NCBI GenBank assembly: GCA_947177325.1
Contig: CAMWUH010000038.1
Coordinates: forward strand, 1 to 11,821
Length of the DNA: 11,821 bases
Source of the DNA: an uncultured Bacteroidales bacterium
GTDB taxonomy: Bacteria; Bacteroidota; Bacteroidia; Bacteroidales; Muribaculaceae
Direction: 5' to 3'
The notes beneath the pieces are model-generated. The model saw only the letters and a program-made list of their open reading frames with translations, was not told where the DNA came from and ran no database searches. The position numbers were made by a program, and so were the translations under genes. Numbering within the stretch: the stretch's first letter is position 1; each line of letters begins with the position of its first letter. Positions 4,991 through 11,821 of the stretch are shown here, in pieces.

Positions 4991-6691
4991 TTAAAACTTT
5001 ACGGATGCACCGATAGCTCCATGCACTCCCTGCATTGGCAGATAGAGCACTTGGTCGGCTCTGCAGTTCAGCAGGTTCTCAACGCGGGCAAACACTGAGA
5101 AGGCATGGGTTATGCGATAGTTGGCCCCGATATTGAGCGAGCTGGCCGATTTCATCTTTATTTGTGCTGCTGCGAGTTGATTATCAGGGGTCAGCACATA
5201 GTCAAATTGCGAGCGACCTGAGCGGAGCGTAAACGATAGGTCCACTGTCAGCGGGTCAATGGGGTTGGAGCTCACTGACGCTCCGAGAATGTTGGCAGCG
5301 CGGTCGCGGTTGAGGTAATAGGCCGACTTCTCTCCGTTGCCGGCACGGCTGTAGGCTAACTCCGCTTTCAGATAGCGGTTGAGTTCGTAGCCGGCTTTGA
5401 GGGTCACTTGGAAGCCACTGAGGTCAACGGCATCGAGATAGTAATAATCCGTCGTGCCTACCTCCCGCATCACGTTGCAAGGCATCAGCCATTGATTGGC
5501 CTTGGCGTAGGCGCCCTCTATCGAGAAGTCAAATCCGCTGAACGGACCTACGGCGAAACCGAATTTTGCTTCCAGCGGCACGTTAGAGCCGTTGAAAGCT
5601 AACTGAGGATTGAAATAGGGACAATAGTCATAAAGCTCCGAAATCGGGTTCAGGCGTTTCCCGCCGGTAAGTTTGACGTATGCGGTAAAGGCCGATACCG
5701 GCGTATAGTAGAGGTGGATGTCGGGAGCTAAATTAATACTTTTGTTAATATGGCTGGTAAACTGCAGGTTAATGCCGATATTAAGCTTAAACACACTGTT
5801 GACATAACGATATGCCGGCTTAAAATCTATGATGCCGATGGTACGTGAGGCTACATGTGCAAAGCAGGTGCGGTTTTCAAGCGGCACGATATAATCAGAT
5901 GTGGCTTGGAATTTAGCTCCGATACTGCCTGCGAGTTGAGAGTGTTCGTCGAAGAAGTAAGCTGTTCCGCCGTTAATGCTGAAAATATTTTGCGTTGGAG
6001 CTTCGCTTTTGTCAATATGGCGTGAAAAATTGCTGAAGTCAACTTTAGCGTAATAAGCCATTTGGGGGAGTCGGGCCGACCAGTTGGCCGTTGCGTTGAA
6101 TTCGGTAACGGAGTTGAACTCGGGTTCGGGGATGGCAAGCGGGTTGGCGGTGTGCTGACGGGCCCATGTGAAGTCGGCATTGATATCGAGGCGGCCGGCA
6201 CGGGCAATAATGGCAGCCAGGTCAATCCCTGCGCTGGCGGCGTTGCGCCCCAGATGCATTGTGTAGTCGTCGGCAGTCAAAGGAGTGGTGGCGTTGTATT
6301 TATCGCCGTCAAACTGTGCCCAGATGCCCAGTGTCGTTGCAGAGCGGTTGATGATGTTGTATCCGGCCGAAACCATAAGGTTATAGCCCGGGAAGTATCC
6401 GGCCTGAGCGTAGCCGCGATAATAGCTTGGCTCAATCAATGCTTGAGGATTGGCAGCCGGAAGGGTGTCGATCGACGCTGACAACGGTATCTGTATGGCG
6501 TTTTCGTTGAAAGTCAGCGGCTGAAATTTGATTTCGGGCTGAAACAGTCGGGGCGATGTGCTCAATCGGGTGGCTGCTCTGAGCGTTGGGTTGAGACTGC
6601 GCTCTATAGTGATATCTTTGGTGAGGTCTTGAGCCGAGGCTGTAAGTGCGCCGGCCAGGAGAGTTGCTGATATGATGAGCTTGAAATTCAT
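4991..6691 (-). CDS. Outer-membrane beta-barrel protein, plugless TonB-receptor-like
   Basis: The 566-residue protein has a classic signal peptide (MNFKLIISATLLAGALTASA, then QDLTKD). Residues 27-50 carry 'ITIERSLNPTLRAATRLS' and a following 'SPRLFQPEI' segment, which resembles an N-terminal motif I recall from a family of Bacteroidetes barrels annotated as TonB-dependent receptors. From about 95 on, alternating polar/aromatic strands continue to the end, and the last residue is Phe566, the usual signal for barrel insertion by BAM. There is no plug domain and the chain is short for a true TonB-dependent transporter (normally 700-1000 residues), so TonB-driven import is doubtful. The gene follows the TPR gene by 17 bases, and the two exported products probably work together, for instance as a channel or assembly factor with its periplasmic partner. 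Cargo and function are unknown. Confidence 0.75.
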   Translation of the reverse strand: MNFKLIISATLLAGALTASAQDLTKDITIERSLNPTLRAATRLSTSPRLFQPEIKFQPLTFNENAIQIPLSASIDTLPAANPQALIEPSYYRGYAQAGYFPGYNLMVSAGYNIINRSATTLGIWAQFDGDKYNATTPLTADDYTMHLGRNAASAGIDLAAIIARAGRLDINADFTWARQHTANPLAIPEPEFNSVTEFNATANWSARLPQMAYYAKVDFSNFSRHIDKSEAPTQNIFSINGGTAYFFDEHSQLAGSIGAKFQATSDYIVPLENRTCFAHVASRTIGIIDFKPAYRYVNSVFKLNIGINLQFTSHINKSINLAPDIHLYYTPVSAFTAYVKLTGGKRLNPISELYDYCPYFNPQLAFNGSNVPLEAKFGFAVGPFSGFDFSIEGAYAKANQWLMPCNVMREVGTTDYYYLDAVDLSGFQVTLKAGYELNRYLKAELAYSRAGNGEKSAYYLNRDRAANILGASVSSNPIDPLTVDLSFTLRSGRSQFDYVLTPDNQLAAAQIKMKSASSLNIGANYRITHAFSVFARVENLLNCRADQVLYLPMQGVHGAIGASVKF

Positions 6692-6708
6692 AGCTGATTG
6701 GGAGTTTG

Positions 6709-9684
6709 TTATTTTTTGAGGCGAGCGTCAATCATGTTAATAATGTCGCTTTCAGAGCCGGGGTAGTTTTGACGGAGCGAAAGCAAATATTGGTCAGCTT
6801 CAAATTTATTGCCTTTGGCACGGTTTATGTCGCTCAATAAAATGAATGAACGTGCGAGCCAATAGATGTGGGGAGTGTCAGAGTCGATAAGGCGATTTAT
6901 ACCGGCTGCAGCTTCATCGAGCTTACCTTGCTCAAATTGCTGATTGGCAATGTAGAAAGCGGCCTTGGTGGCGTTGATGTCGGTTAAATCGCCGGTGATG
7001 GCTTCCCATTGTGCTTGGGCTTCATCGGGGCGCCCTGAGAGCGAGAGTGCCTGACCGCGGGCCAGGGCAGCTTGGGCTATTTGAGAAGCCGAGGGGGTTG
7101 ATGAGGCTAACAGCACGTCGGCAGCCTCGATAACTTTGTCGTTATCGCCCAAGTCGGTAGCGGCATTGATGATGCCGAGCAATGCGGCGTTGGTTTCGCC
7201 CGGTGTGGATGATGATGAACGCAAGGCGGTGTAGGCATCCAAGGCGCCGGTGGGATTGCCTTGTTTGAGCAATATATCGCCTTTGGTCAGCAATGCTTCC
7301 CCCATTGATGGGTTGCCGGGATAGTTATTGATTAACCGGTTGGCCAGGTCGAGGGCTACAGCATTGTTGCCGGCGGTGGCGTTGGCTTTCATGGCGTAGG
7401 CCAGCGCCTGGGCCATATTGGCTCCGTTGGGGTAACGTTCTATGTAGTCGAGAAGGCGCGCCGATTTGCCATGTTGCAGATATTGACGCTCGGCGGCTGC
7501 GAAGGCTGCTTGCTCCAATTGGTCGGCTTGCAAGGGAGCGACACCGGGCACTTGGGCCATGAACGAGGCAAATTCCTCAAGGCGTCCGTCGTTGGCCAAC
7601 AGGGTTTTGAGCGATTCTACGGCTTGACCGGCTTCGTCAGATTGCGGAGCCGATGTAATCAGCTTCTTGTAGCTGTCGATTGCTTGGCTGCGGTTGCCGT
7701 TGTTGATGTAGGCCATAGCCATAAGCAGGTAGGCTTCGCGACCTTGGCGGGTTGAGGGGTAGCGTGTGGCTACCAGTGAGTAGGCTTCTATTGCTTTATC
7801 CCCTTTGTGGAGTTGGTCATAGGCTTGAGCTGTTTCGAGCCATGCCACGGGAGCCAGGGGCGACTCGGGGAAGCGGCTGATAAGCGCTTGAAGTTCGTCT
7901 ATTTTGCGATTGTTGTTGCCGGAGAAGCCTTTAATCATCGCTTGCTGGAATAGAGGATAATCGGCAGTAGCGGGATTGAGTTGAGCGGCTTTGGCGTATG
8001 CGGCAGCGGCATCGGTAAATTTCGAATTGGCGTAGTAGCAGTCGGCGATGCGGTTGTAAGCGTCAGCTTCAAGGGCTTTGCTTGCCGGATTTTGGGCAAC
8101 ATAGCGATTGAAATTATTGAGCGCTTCAGTGCGGTTGTCGCTGTTGAAGTAGCAGTAGGCGAGCGAATAGAGCGCTTCGGCGCGATTTCCTTCAGAGAGG
8201 TTGTTGCCCTTCAGAGCCGATTGATATTCATCGGCGGCTTTGCTGTAGTTGGTCAGGCCGAAATAGGCTTCGCCGAGCCAAAGATGTATCTCGGCAGCTA
8301 ACTTTTTGTCGTCGGTTTTGATTTTTTGTGCCTCACGAAGATGGGTTATAGCCTGGTCAAATTCGCCGGCCGATACTTCGCGTGCGCCCATAGTGTAGAG
8401 CACCTGTTGCTTGGCGGCGATGATGTCGGCCGAAGGTTTTTGAATGGCGTTGATTGAGGCGAGGGCCGCCGGGAGGTTATTGTCGGTGATATAGCCGTGA
8501 ACCATATAGCGGCGAATGGCGTTGGCGTTGGCCGAATTGGGAAATTCTCTTAGATAATCTTCCAAAATGGCAACCGTTGAGCCAAACGGCACCTTTCCGC
8601 CTTCAGTTTTGGCTACGGCAAAGTTGTAGAGAGCAGCTTCTTTGACGTCGGAGTCGTGGTTCATCTTGTAAGCCTTTTCAAGGGCAATCATAGCCGGGGT
8701 ATAGTTGCCTTGCGCAATAAGGGCTTGACCAATGGTGAGCAATGCGCTTTGGCCGGTGGTATTGTCGAGCTCGCCGGCGGGAGTGAGCCGCTCAATGGCT
8801 TCGGCATATCTTCCATGCTGATAGTCGTTGTAGCCTAAAATGTAGAGAGCCGAAGGTGCGGGCTCGTTGGTTAGGGTCAGATATTTTTCAAGTGTGGAGA
8901 TGGCAGCGGCAGATTCCCCTTCGGCCCATTGCGATTCGCCCACGATGCGACAAGCCTCGGCGCGAAATGCCGGCGCCACTTTTGCGTCGTTTATCAGTGG
9001 AGTTGCCGTGGTGGCTGCCTGGGCGTAGTTGTTTTGGGCGAAATAAATTTGACTGATATAGTAGGGTGCAAGGCCGGCGGGGGTGCCTGCTATCGGCCTG
9101 ATGCTTTTGAAAGTTTTAAGCGCCTCGGGCAGATTGCCTTGATAATAATCGATGTAGCCGAGATAAAAGCGGGAGTCGTTGCCGAGCGATTTGTTTCCGG
9201 TCAGGGAGGCAAACAACGGTTTGGCGCTTGAGAGTTCGCCGTGGTGGAGATAGTTGACAGCGGTTATAAAGTTGTATTGGGCCTTTTGAGGAGCAGTGAG
9301 CCGGGCCGGGTCAATCTTATTCAGGTAGTCGCCTACCGACTCGAATTGCTGATTGTCGACCGCTATTTTGGCCAGGCTCAGTCGGGCATCCCAGCGCAGA
9401 GGCGATTGGGGATATTTCCAAATGAAATAGCGCAACAGCGGTTCGGCATCAGTTTTTTGCATGTGGGCGGCCGACATCGCTGTCAGATAGTCAGCTTGCT
9501 CGTGTGAAATGCCGTCAGCGGCTTGCTGGCGAAATATTGCGGCCTGGTCAATGCAGCCGGCATAGTTACCGTCGGCAAACATCTTAGCGGCTCTTTCCAG
9601 ATAACCGTCAGGGGCCGGGGAGTTAATTTGGGAGGCGGCTGCGAGTGAAATCATCAGTGCGCCTGAAAGCAATAATCGTTTCAT
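6709..9684 (-). CDS. Large exported TPR-repeat protein
   Basis: This is a 991-residue protein with an N-terminal signal peptide (MKRLLLSGALMISLAAAS), no obvious lipobox Cys and no later membrane span, so it is likely periplasmic. Nearly the whole chain is helical TPR-type repeats of roughly 34 residues. Clear examples are 502-533 ('AEALYSLAYCYF...'), 540-571 ('ADAYNRIADCYY...'), 612-643 ('APVAWLETAQAYDQ...'), 649-680 ('REAYLLMAMAYINNGN...') and 795-822 ('GEALLTKGDILLKQGN...'). Several repeats match the YbgF/CpoB-like form that ends in 'YP'. Such solenoids act as scaffolds for envelope complexes. It lies 28 bases after dnaX and 17 bases before the barrel gene, so co-expression with the barrel is likely. 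The codon and base content match the rest of the operon. I recognise the repeat class but not a named protein. Confidence 0.85.
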   Translation of the reverse strand: MKRLLLSGALMISLAAASQINSPAPDGYLERAAKMFADGNYAGCIDQAAIFRQQAADGISHEQADYLTAMSAAHMQKTDAEPLLRYFIWKYPQSPLRWDARLSLAKIAVDNQQFESVGDYLNKIDPARLTAPQKAQYNFITAVNYLHHGELSSAKPLFASLTGNKSLGNDSRFYLGYIDYYQGNLPEALKTFKSIRPIAGTPAGLAPYYISQIYFAQNNYAQAATTATPLINDAKVAPAFRAEACRIVGESQWAEGESAAAISTLEKYLTLTNEPAPSALYILGYNDYQHGRYAEAIERLTPAGELDNTTGQSALLTIGQALIAQGNYTPAMIALEKAYKMNHDSDVKEAALYNFAVAKTEGGKVPFGSTVAILEDYLREFPNSANANAIRRYMVHGYITDNNLPAALASINAIQKPSADIIAAKQQVLYTMGAREVSAGEFDQAITHLREAQKIKTDDKKLAAEIHLWLGEAYFGLTNYSKAADEYQSALKGNNLSEGNRAEALYSLAYCYFNSDNRTEALNNFNRYVAQNPASKALEADAYNRIADCYYANSKFTDAAAAYAKAAQLNPATADYPLFQQAMIKGFSGNNNRKIDELQALISRFPESPLAPVAWLETAQAYDQLHKGDKAIEAYSLVATRYPSTRQGREAYLLMAMAYINNGNRSQAIDSYKKLITSAPQSDEAGQAVESLKTLLANDGRLEEFASFMAQVPGVAPLQADQLEQAAFAAAERQYLQHGKSARLLDYIERYPNGANMAQALAYAMKANATAGNNAVALDLANRLINNYPGNPSMGEALLTKGDILLKQGNPTGALDAYTALRSSSSTPGETNAALLGIINAATDLGDNDKVIEAADVLLASSTPSASQIAQAALARGQALSLSGRPDEAQAQWEAITGDLTDINATKAAFYIANQQFEQGKLDEAAAGINRLIDSDTPHIYWLARSFILLSDINRAKGNKFEADQYLLSLRQNYPGSESDIINMIDARLKK

Positions 9685-9712
9685 TGGCTTTTTTTGACTG
9701 GTGGAGAGAGAG

Positions 9713-11563
9713 TTATAATAGTTTCAGGTTTAGTTTTTCTATCATTTCGTTTAGGTTGGGAACGGTTTGGCGAAGGTGAGTCAGAATTTCGTGATCGTTC
9801 CAGATGTGCGGCGCTGGACCGCTTTGGTTAAGTCCTATTCTGAATTGTAAGTAATCGTTGCTCAATTGGTTGCGCAGAAAAACTATCAATTCAGGCATTA
9901 ACTTGTTTATTGCGTCGATTTGGAGCTGATTTTCAAAGGTAAGGTTGAAAATCGTAGGCTCGCTTGTCGGGGTTGGCCGGCACGCACGGAATGTGTTTAC
10001 CAGAATCGTTTCCTTAGGCCTGGCGGCTGCAAAGGCATCCCATGCTTTGAGTAATTCGCCCATCTTGATGGTTTGGGTGCGCGGGGCTTGGTTGACTTGC
10101 TGTTGTGCCGGCTGCGTTGCTTGCATCGGTTGTTGCGTTGTGTGGGTCGACATAGCTACCTTTCTGACCGGTCCGGTCGGGCGAGAGGGAGCGGGAGCTG
10201 CAGAGCGCTGAGGCGGTGGAGCGGTCGAGGTCGATGCCGGGGCTGAATAAGCCTGTGCAGGCTGAGTGGTGGGGCGAGCTGATTGAGCCGGATAGGCGGC
10301 AGCTCTTTGCGTAGGCTGCGATGGCTGTGCGGGGACCTGCTGACGAGGATAGGTCTGTGGCGCGGCCTTTTGCGTTTGCGCGCTTGCCTGTCGGGGTGCG
10401 GCCTGGGGTTGCTGACTGGCGGCTATTGGATATAACTGCCCCTCTCCGGCGCCGCTATAAGTGGGGGAGGGGCCGAGTAGTTGGCACAGTCTGATGAGCA
10501 ACAGCTCTACCAAAAATGTCTTTGACGAGGCTACGCGATAGTTCAAGTCGGCTTCGTTACAAAGGCTCATCGCATCGTAGAAAAATTCCACCGGCACTTG
10601 GGCTGCCAGCTCTGCCATATCGCGGCGGGTTTCATCATCGGTGTCAACGAGCGTGGCAGTGGCTTCGGCACGCGCCACCATAAGGTCGCGCACATATCCC
10701 GCCAATCCGTTGATGAAATGGTGGGAATCAAATCCGTGGTCAAGGATTTCTTTATAAATCAGTAATGCCTGCTCCACGTTTTTGTCCATAAACGCTTTGA
10801 CCAGCTTGCCATAGTAGGCTTGGTCGAGCACGTTGAGGTTTTCGATTGTGGATGCGTAAGTGATGTGGCGATTAGAGGAGACGGCCACCTGATCAAAAAT
10901 CGAAAGGGCATCGCGCATGGCGCCGTCGGCTTTGCGCGCAATAACTTGCAAGCCGGCGCGCTCCGCCTCTATCCCCTCTTGCTCGGCCACGTAAGCCAGG
11001 TGGTCGACCATGTCGCTGACCGTTATGCGGTTGAAGTCGTAGATTTGGCAGCGCGACAAAATCGTGGGTATGATTTTATGCTTCTCGGTAGTGGCGAGAA
11101 TAAACACCACATAACTCGGTGGCTCTTCCAGTGTCTTCAAAAAAGCGTTGAAGGCACTCGGGGTTAGCATGTGCACCTCATCGATGATAAACACGCGGTA
11201 TTTTCCATTGGTGGGCGACACCTGCACCTGCTCCACTATCTGGCGCATATCGTCGACCGAGTTGTTTGACGCCGCGTCAAGTTCTATGATGTTGAGGGAG
11301 CGCCCCATATTGAAGTCGCGGCAGGAGTCGCACTCATTGCAGGGATCGCCCTCGGGGGTGGGGTTTTGACAGTTGATTGTTTTTGCAAATATGCGGGCAC
11401 ACGAAGTTTTACCCACTCCGCGCGAACCGCAAAACAGATAGGCATGCGCAAGCCGATTTGAAGTGATGGCGTTGCGCAATGTTGTTGTCAAGGCCTTTTG
11501 CCCTACGACCGAGGAGAAAGTCGATGGGCGATATTTTCGAGCCGATACTATATAGTTTTCCAT
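9713..11563 (-). CDS. dnaX: DNA polymerase III subunit gamma/tau
   Basis: DnaX is the ATPase of the clamp loader that opens the sliding clamp and ties polymerase cores together at the fork. With ATG at 11563 the protein has 616 residues; a TTG at 11572 would add only three and is less likely, because MENYIVSARKYRP is the usual family beginning. Visible motifs: Walker A 'GSRGVGKTS' 46-54, zinc-module cysteines 65, 75, 78 and 81, Walker B 'FIIDEVHML' 125-133, sensor 1 'ILATTE' 155-160, arginine finger 'SRC' 170-172 and 'GAMRDALS' 214-221. The collar domain runs to about 365. A low-complexity linker rich in Gln, Pro and Ala follows (about 372-497), then a C-terminal domain (about 498-616) with 'LLKAWDAF'. 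No A6G-like slippery heptamer was seen, so only the full-length tau form is expected. It is the first gene of the operon. Confidence 0.96.
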   Translation of the reverse strand: MENYIVSARKYRPSTFSSVVGQKALTTTLRNAITSNRLAHAYLFCGSRGVGKTSCARIFAKTINCQNPTPEGDPCNECDSCRDFNMGRSLNIIELDAASNNSVDDMRQIVEQVQVSPTNGKYRVFIIDEVHMLTPSAFNAFLKTLEEPPSYVVFILATTEKHKIIPTILSRCQIYDFNRITVSDMVDHLAYVAEQEGIEAERAGLQVIARKADGAMRDALSIFDQVAVSSNRHITYASTIENLNVLDQAYYGKLVKAFMDKNVEQALLIYKEILDHGFDSHHFINGLAGYVRDLMVARAEATATLVDTDDETRRDMAELAAQVPVEFFYDAMSLCNEADLNYRVASSKTFLVELLLIRLCQLLGPSPTYSGAGEGQLYPIAASQQPQAAPRQASAQTQKAAPQTYPRQQVPAQPSQPTQRAAAYPAQSARPTTQPAQAYSAPASTSTAPPPQRSAAPAPSRPTGPVRKVAMSTHTTQQPMQATQPAQQQVNQAPRTQTIKMGELLKAWDAFAAARPKETILVNTFRACRPTPTSEPTIFNLTFENQLQIDAINKLMPELIVFLRNQLSNDYLQFRIGLNQSGPAPHIWNDHEILTHLRQTVPNLNEMIEKLNLKLL

Positions 11564-11569
11564 TATCTG

Positions 11570-11577
11570 CAAAAATA
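11570..11577 (-). promoter_or_regulatory. Candidate Bacteroidetes -7 element for dnaX
   Basis: The minus strand reads TATTTTTG, matching the TAnnTTTG consensus bound by the Bacteroidetes primary sigma factor. It ends only 6 bases before the dnaX ATG (11563), so transcription would begin at or next to the start codon. No TTTG -33 element is found at the usual spacing of 19-21 bases; a TTAGGG copy lies there instead. AT-rich sequence makes chance matches common, so this is a weak call. Confidence 0.35.
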
Positions 11578-11597
11578 GTCATTTTTACTGAATAATC

Positions 11598-11613
11598 ACC
11601 CTAATTACCCTAA
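11598..11613. repeat. Perfect 7-base direct repeat upstream of dnaX
   Basis: ACCCTAA occurs at 11598-11604 and again at 11607-11613 with TT between, a 9-base period. On the minus strand this reads as two TTAGGGT units, lying 35-50 bases upstream of the dnaX ATG and at about the -33 region of the candidate promoter. This position suits an activator or repressor site; no regulator is known to me. Confidence 0.55.
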
Positions 11614-11645
11614 AAATTTCTTTCAAGCGCCCACTCATTATAAAT

Positions 11646-11700
11646 AATTGCTACTTGGCAAGCAATTGCTAACCTTTCAAATCGAATAGTGCATATATGC
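11646..11700. promoter_or_regulatory. Palindrome cluster in the dnaX upstream region
   Basis: AATTGCT at 11646-11652 is mirrored by AGCAATT at 11661-11667 with an 8-base spacer. The second arm is itself part of the perfect palindrome AGCAATTGCT (11661-11670). A further perfect palindrome, GCATATATGC, lies at 11691-11700. These could be operator half-sites or binding sites for a replication-linked regulator, but they may also reflect AT-rich chance. Confidence 0.35.
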
Positions 11701-11821
11701 AAGGGGTGGAAAACGCCTTGGTGGCAGGCAAATTTCCGTTGGTTTGGGTGAATTTTTGGCAAAATGTAAAGAAAGATACATAAATATTTGCATTATAATG
11801 ATTATTTACGCGAGTTCGGGA

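Larger units (their letters stand above)
11573..11821. other. AT-rich intergenic region upstream of dnaX, no gene seen
   Basis: About 250 bases with no convincing coding frame on either strand and no tRNA-like fold. The right end (11750-11821) has plus-strand A/T-rich sequence such as TATAAT at 11794-11799 but no well-spaced -35 or -33 partner, so a divergent promoter serving a gene beyond the window is possible but not shown. Confidence 0.5.

Noticed and set aside
5851..6225. Minus-strand 124-codon frame inside the barrel gene in another frame
   Set aside because: Proline- and threonine-rich out-of-frame shadow with no family match; the in-frame barrel protein explains the sequence.
6062..6481. 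Plus-strand 139-codon frame opposite the barrel gene
   Set aside because: It lies wholly antisense to a well-supported outer-membrane protein gene, has no recognisable domain, and reads as a by-product of that gene's codon use.
10070..10447. Programmed frameshift in dnaX
   Set aside because: I looked for an A6G-like slippery heptamer with a downstream hairpin in the linker-coding region and found only short A4 runs.
11750..11821. Divergent promoter on the plus strand at the right edge
   Set aside because: TATAAT at 11794-11799 and a TTTG at 11755-11758 are present, but the spacing fits neither the sigma-70 nor the Bacteroidetes pattern and no gene start is visible before the window ends.
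1..11821. CRISPR arrays, tRNA or rRNA genes, insertion sequences
   Set aside because: No regularly spaced repeats, no cloverleaf-like segments in the gaps, and no transposase or integrase frames were seen on either strand.

Overview
The window looks like a piece of a Bacteroidales chromosome, plausibly from the Muribaculaceae or a related gut lineage; the family-level guess is weak. The phylum call rests on three things seen or known: starts lack Shine-Dalgarno sequences and sit behind A-rich leaders, the protein families (MtaB, a lipoprotein with a Bacteroidetes-style SPOR domain, a plugless TonB-receptor-like barrel, a long TPR protein) are typical of that phylum, and DnaX and PfkA carry Bacteroidetes-like sequence.

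Layout. Bases 1-900 form a visibly AT-rich, accessory-looking segment. It holds homopolymer A/C tracts at the left edge, a plus-strand gene for a small PD-(D/E)XK nuclease-like protein (101-682), a short inverted repeat, a doubtful 30-residue ORF, and a strong hairpin with A and T tracts (857-900) that can terminate transcription from both sides.

Bases 912-11563 carry seven genes, all on the minus strand and closely spaced, which reads as one long operon. In transcription order: dnaX (DNA polymerase III gamma/tau), a 991-residue exported TPR protein, a 566-residue outer-membrane beta-barrel protein, pfkA (6-phosphofructokinase), a SPOR-domain lipoprotein, mtaB (tRNA methylthiotransferase) and a family 2 glycosyltransferase. 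Gaps run from a 1-base overlap (pfkA/SPOR) to 81 bases (barrel/pfkA). The operon ends at the shared terminator. It mixes replication, central metabolism, tRNA modification and envelope functions; the adjacent TPR and barrel genes are the most likely physically interacting pair.

Bases 11564-11821 are the upstream region of dnaX. It is AT-rich and holds a possible Bacteroidetes -7 element almost at the dnaX start codon, a perfect 7-base tandem repeat, and several short palindromes. No complete gene is seen there. No tRNA, rRNA, CRISPR array, transposase or integrase is present in the window.

The main points for follow-up are the lone nuclease-like gene in an AT-rich segment, the TPR/barrel pair of unknown function, a GC-rich hairpin just before mtaB, a 19-codon ORF that exactly bridges mtaB and the glycosyltransferase gene, and the repeat-rich dnaX promoter region with a possible leaderless start.
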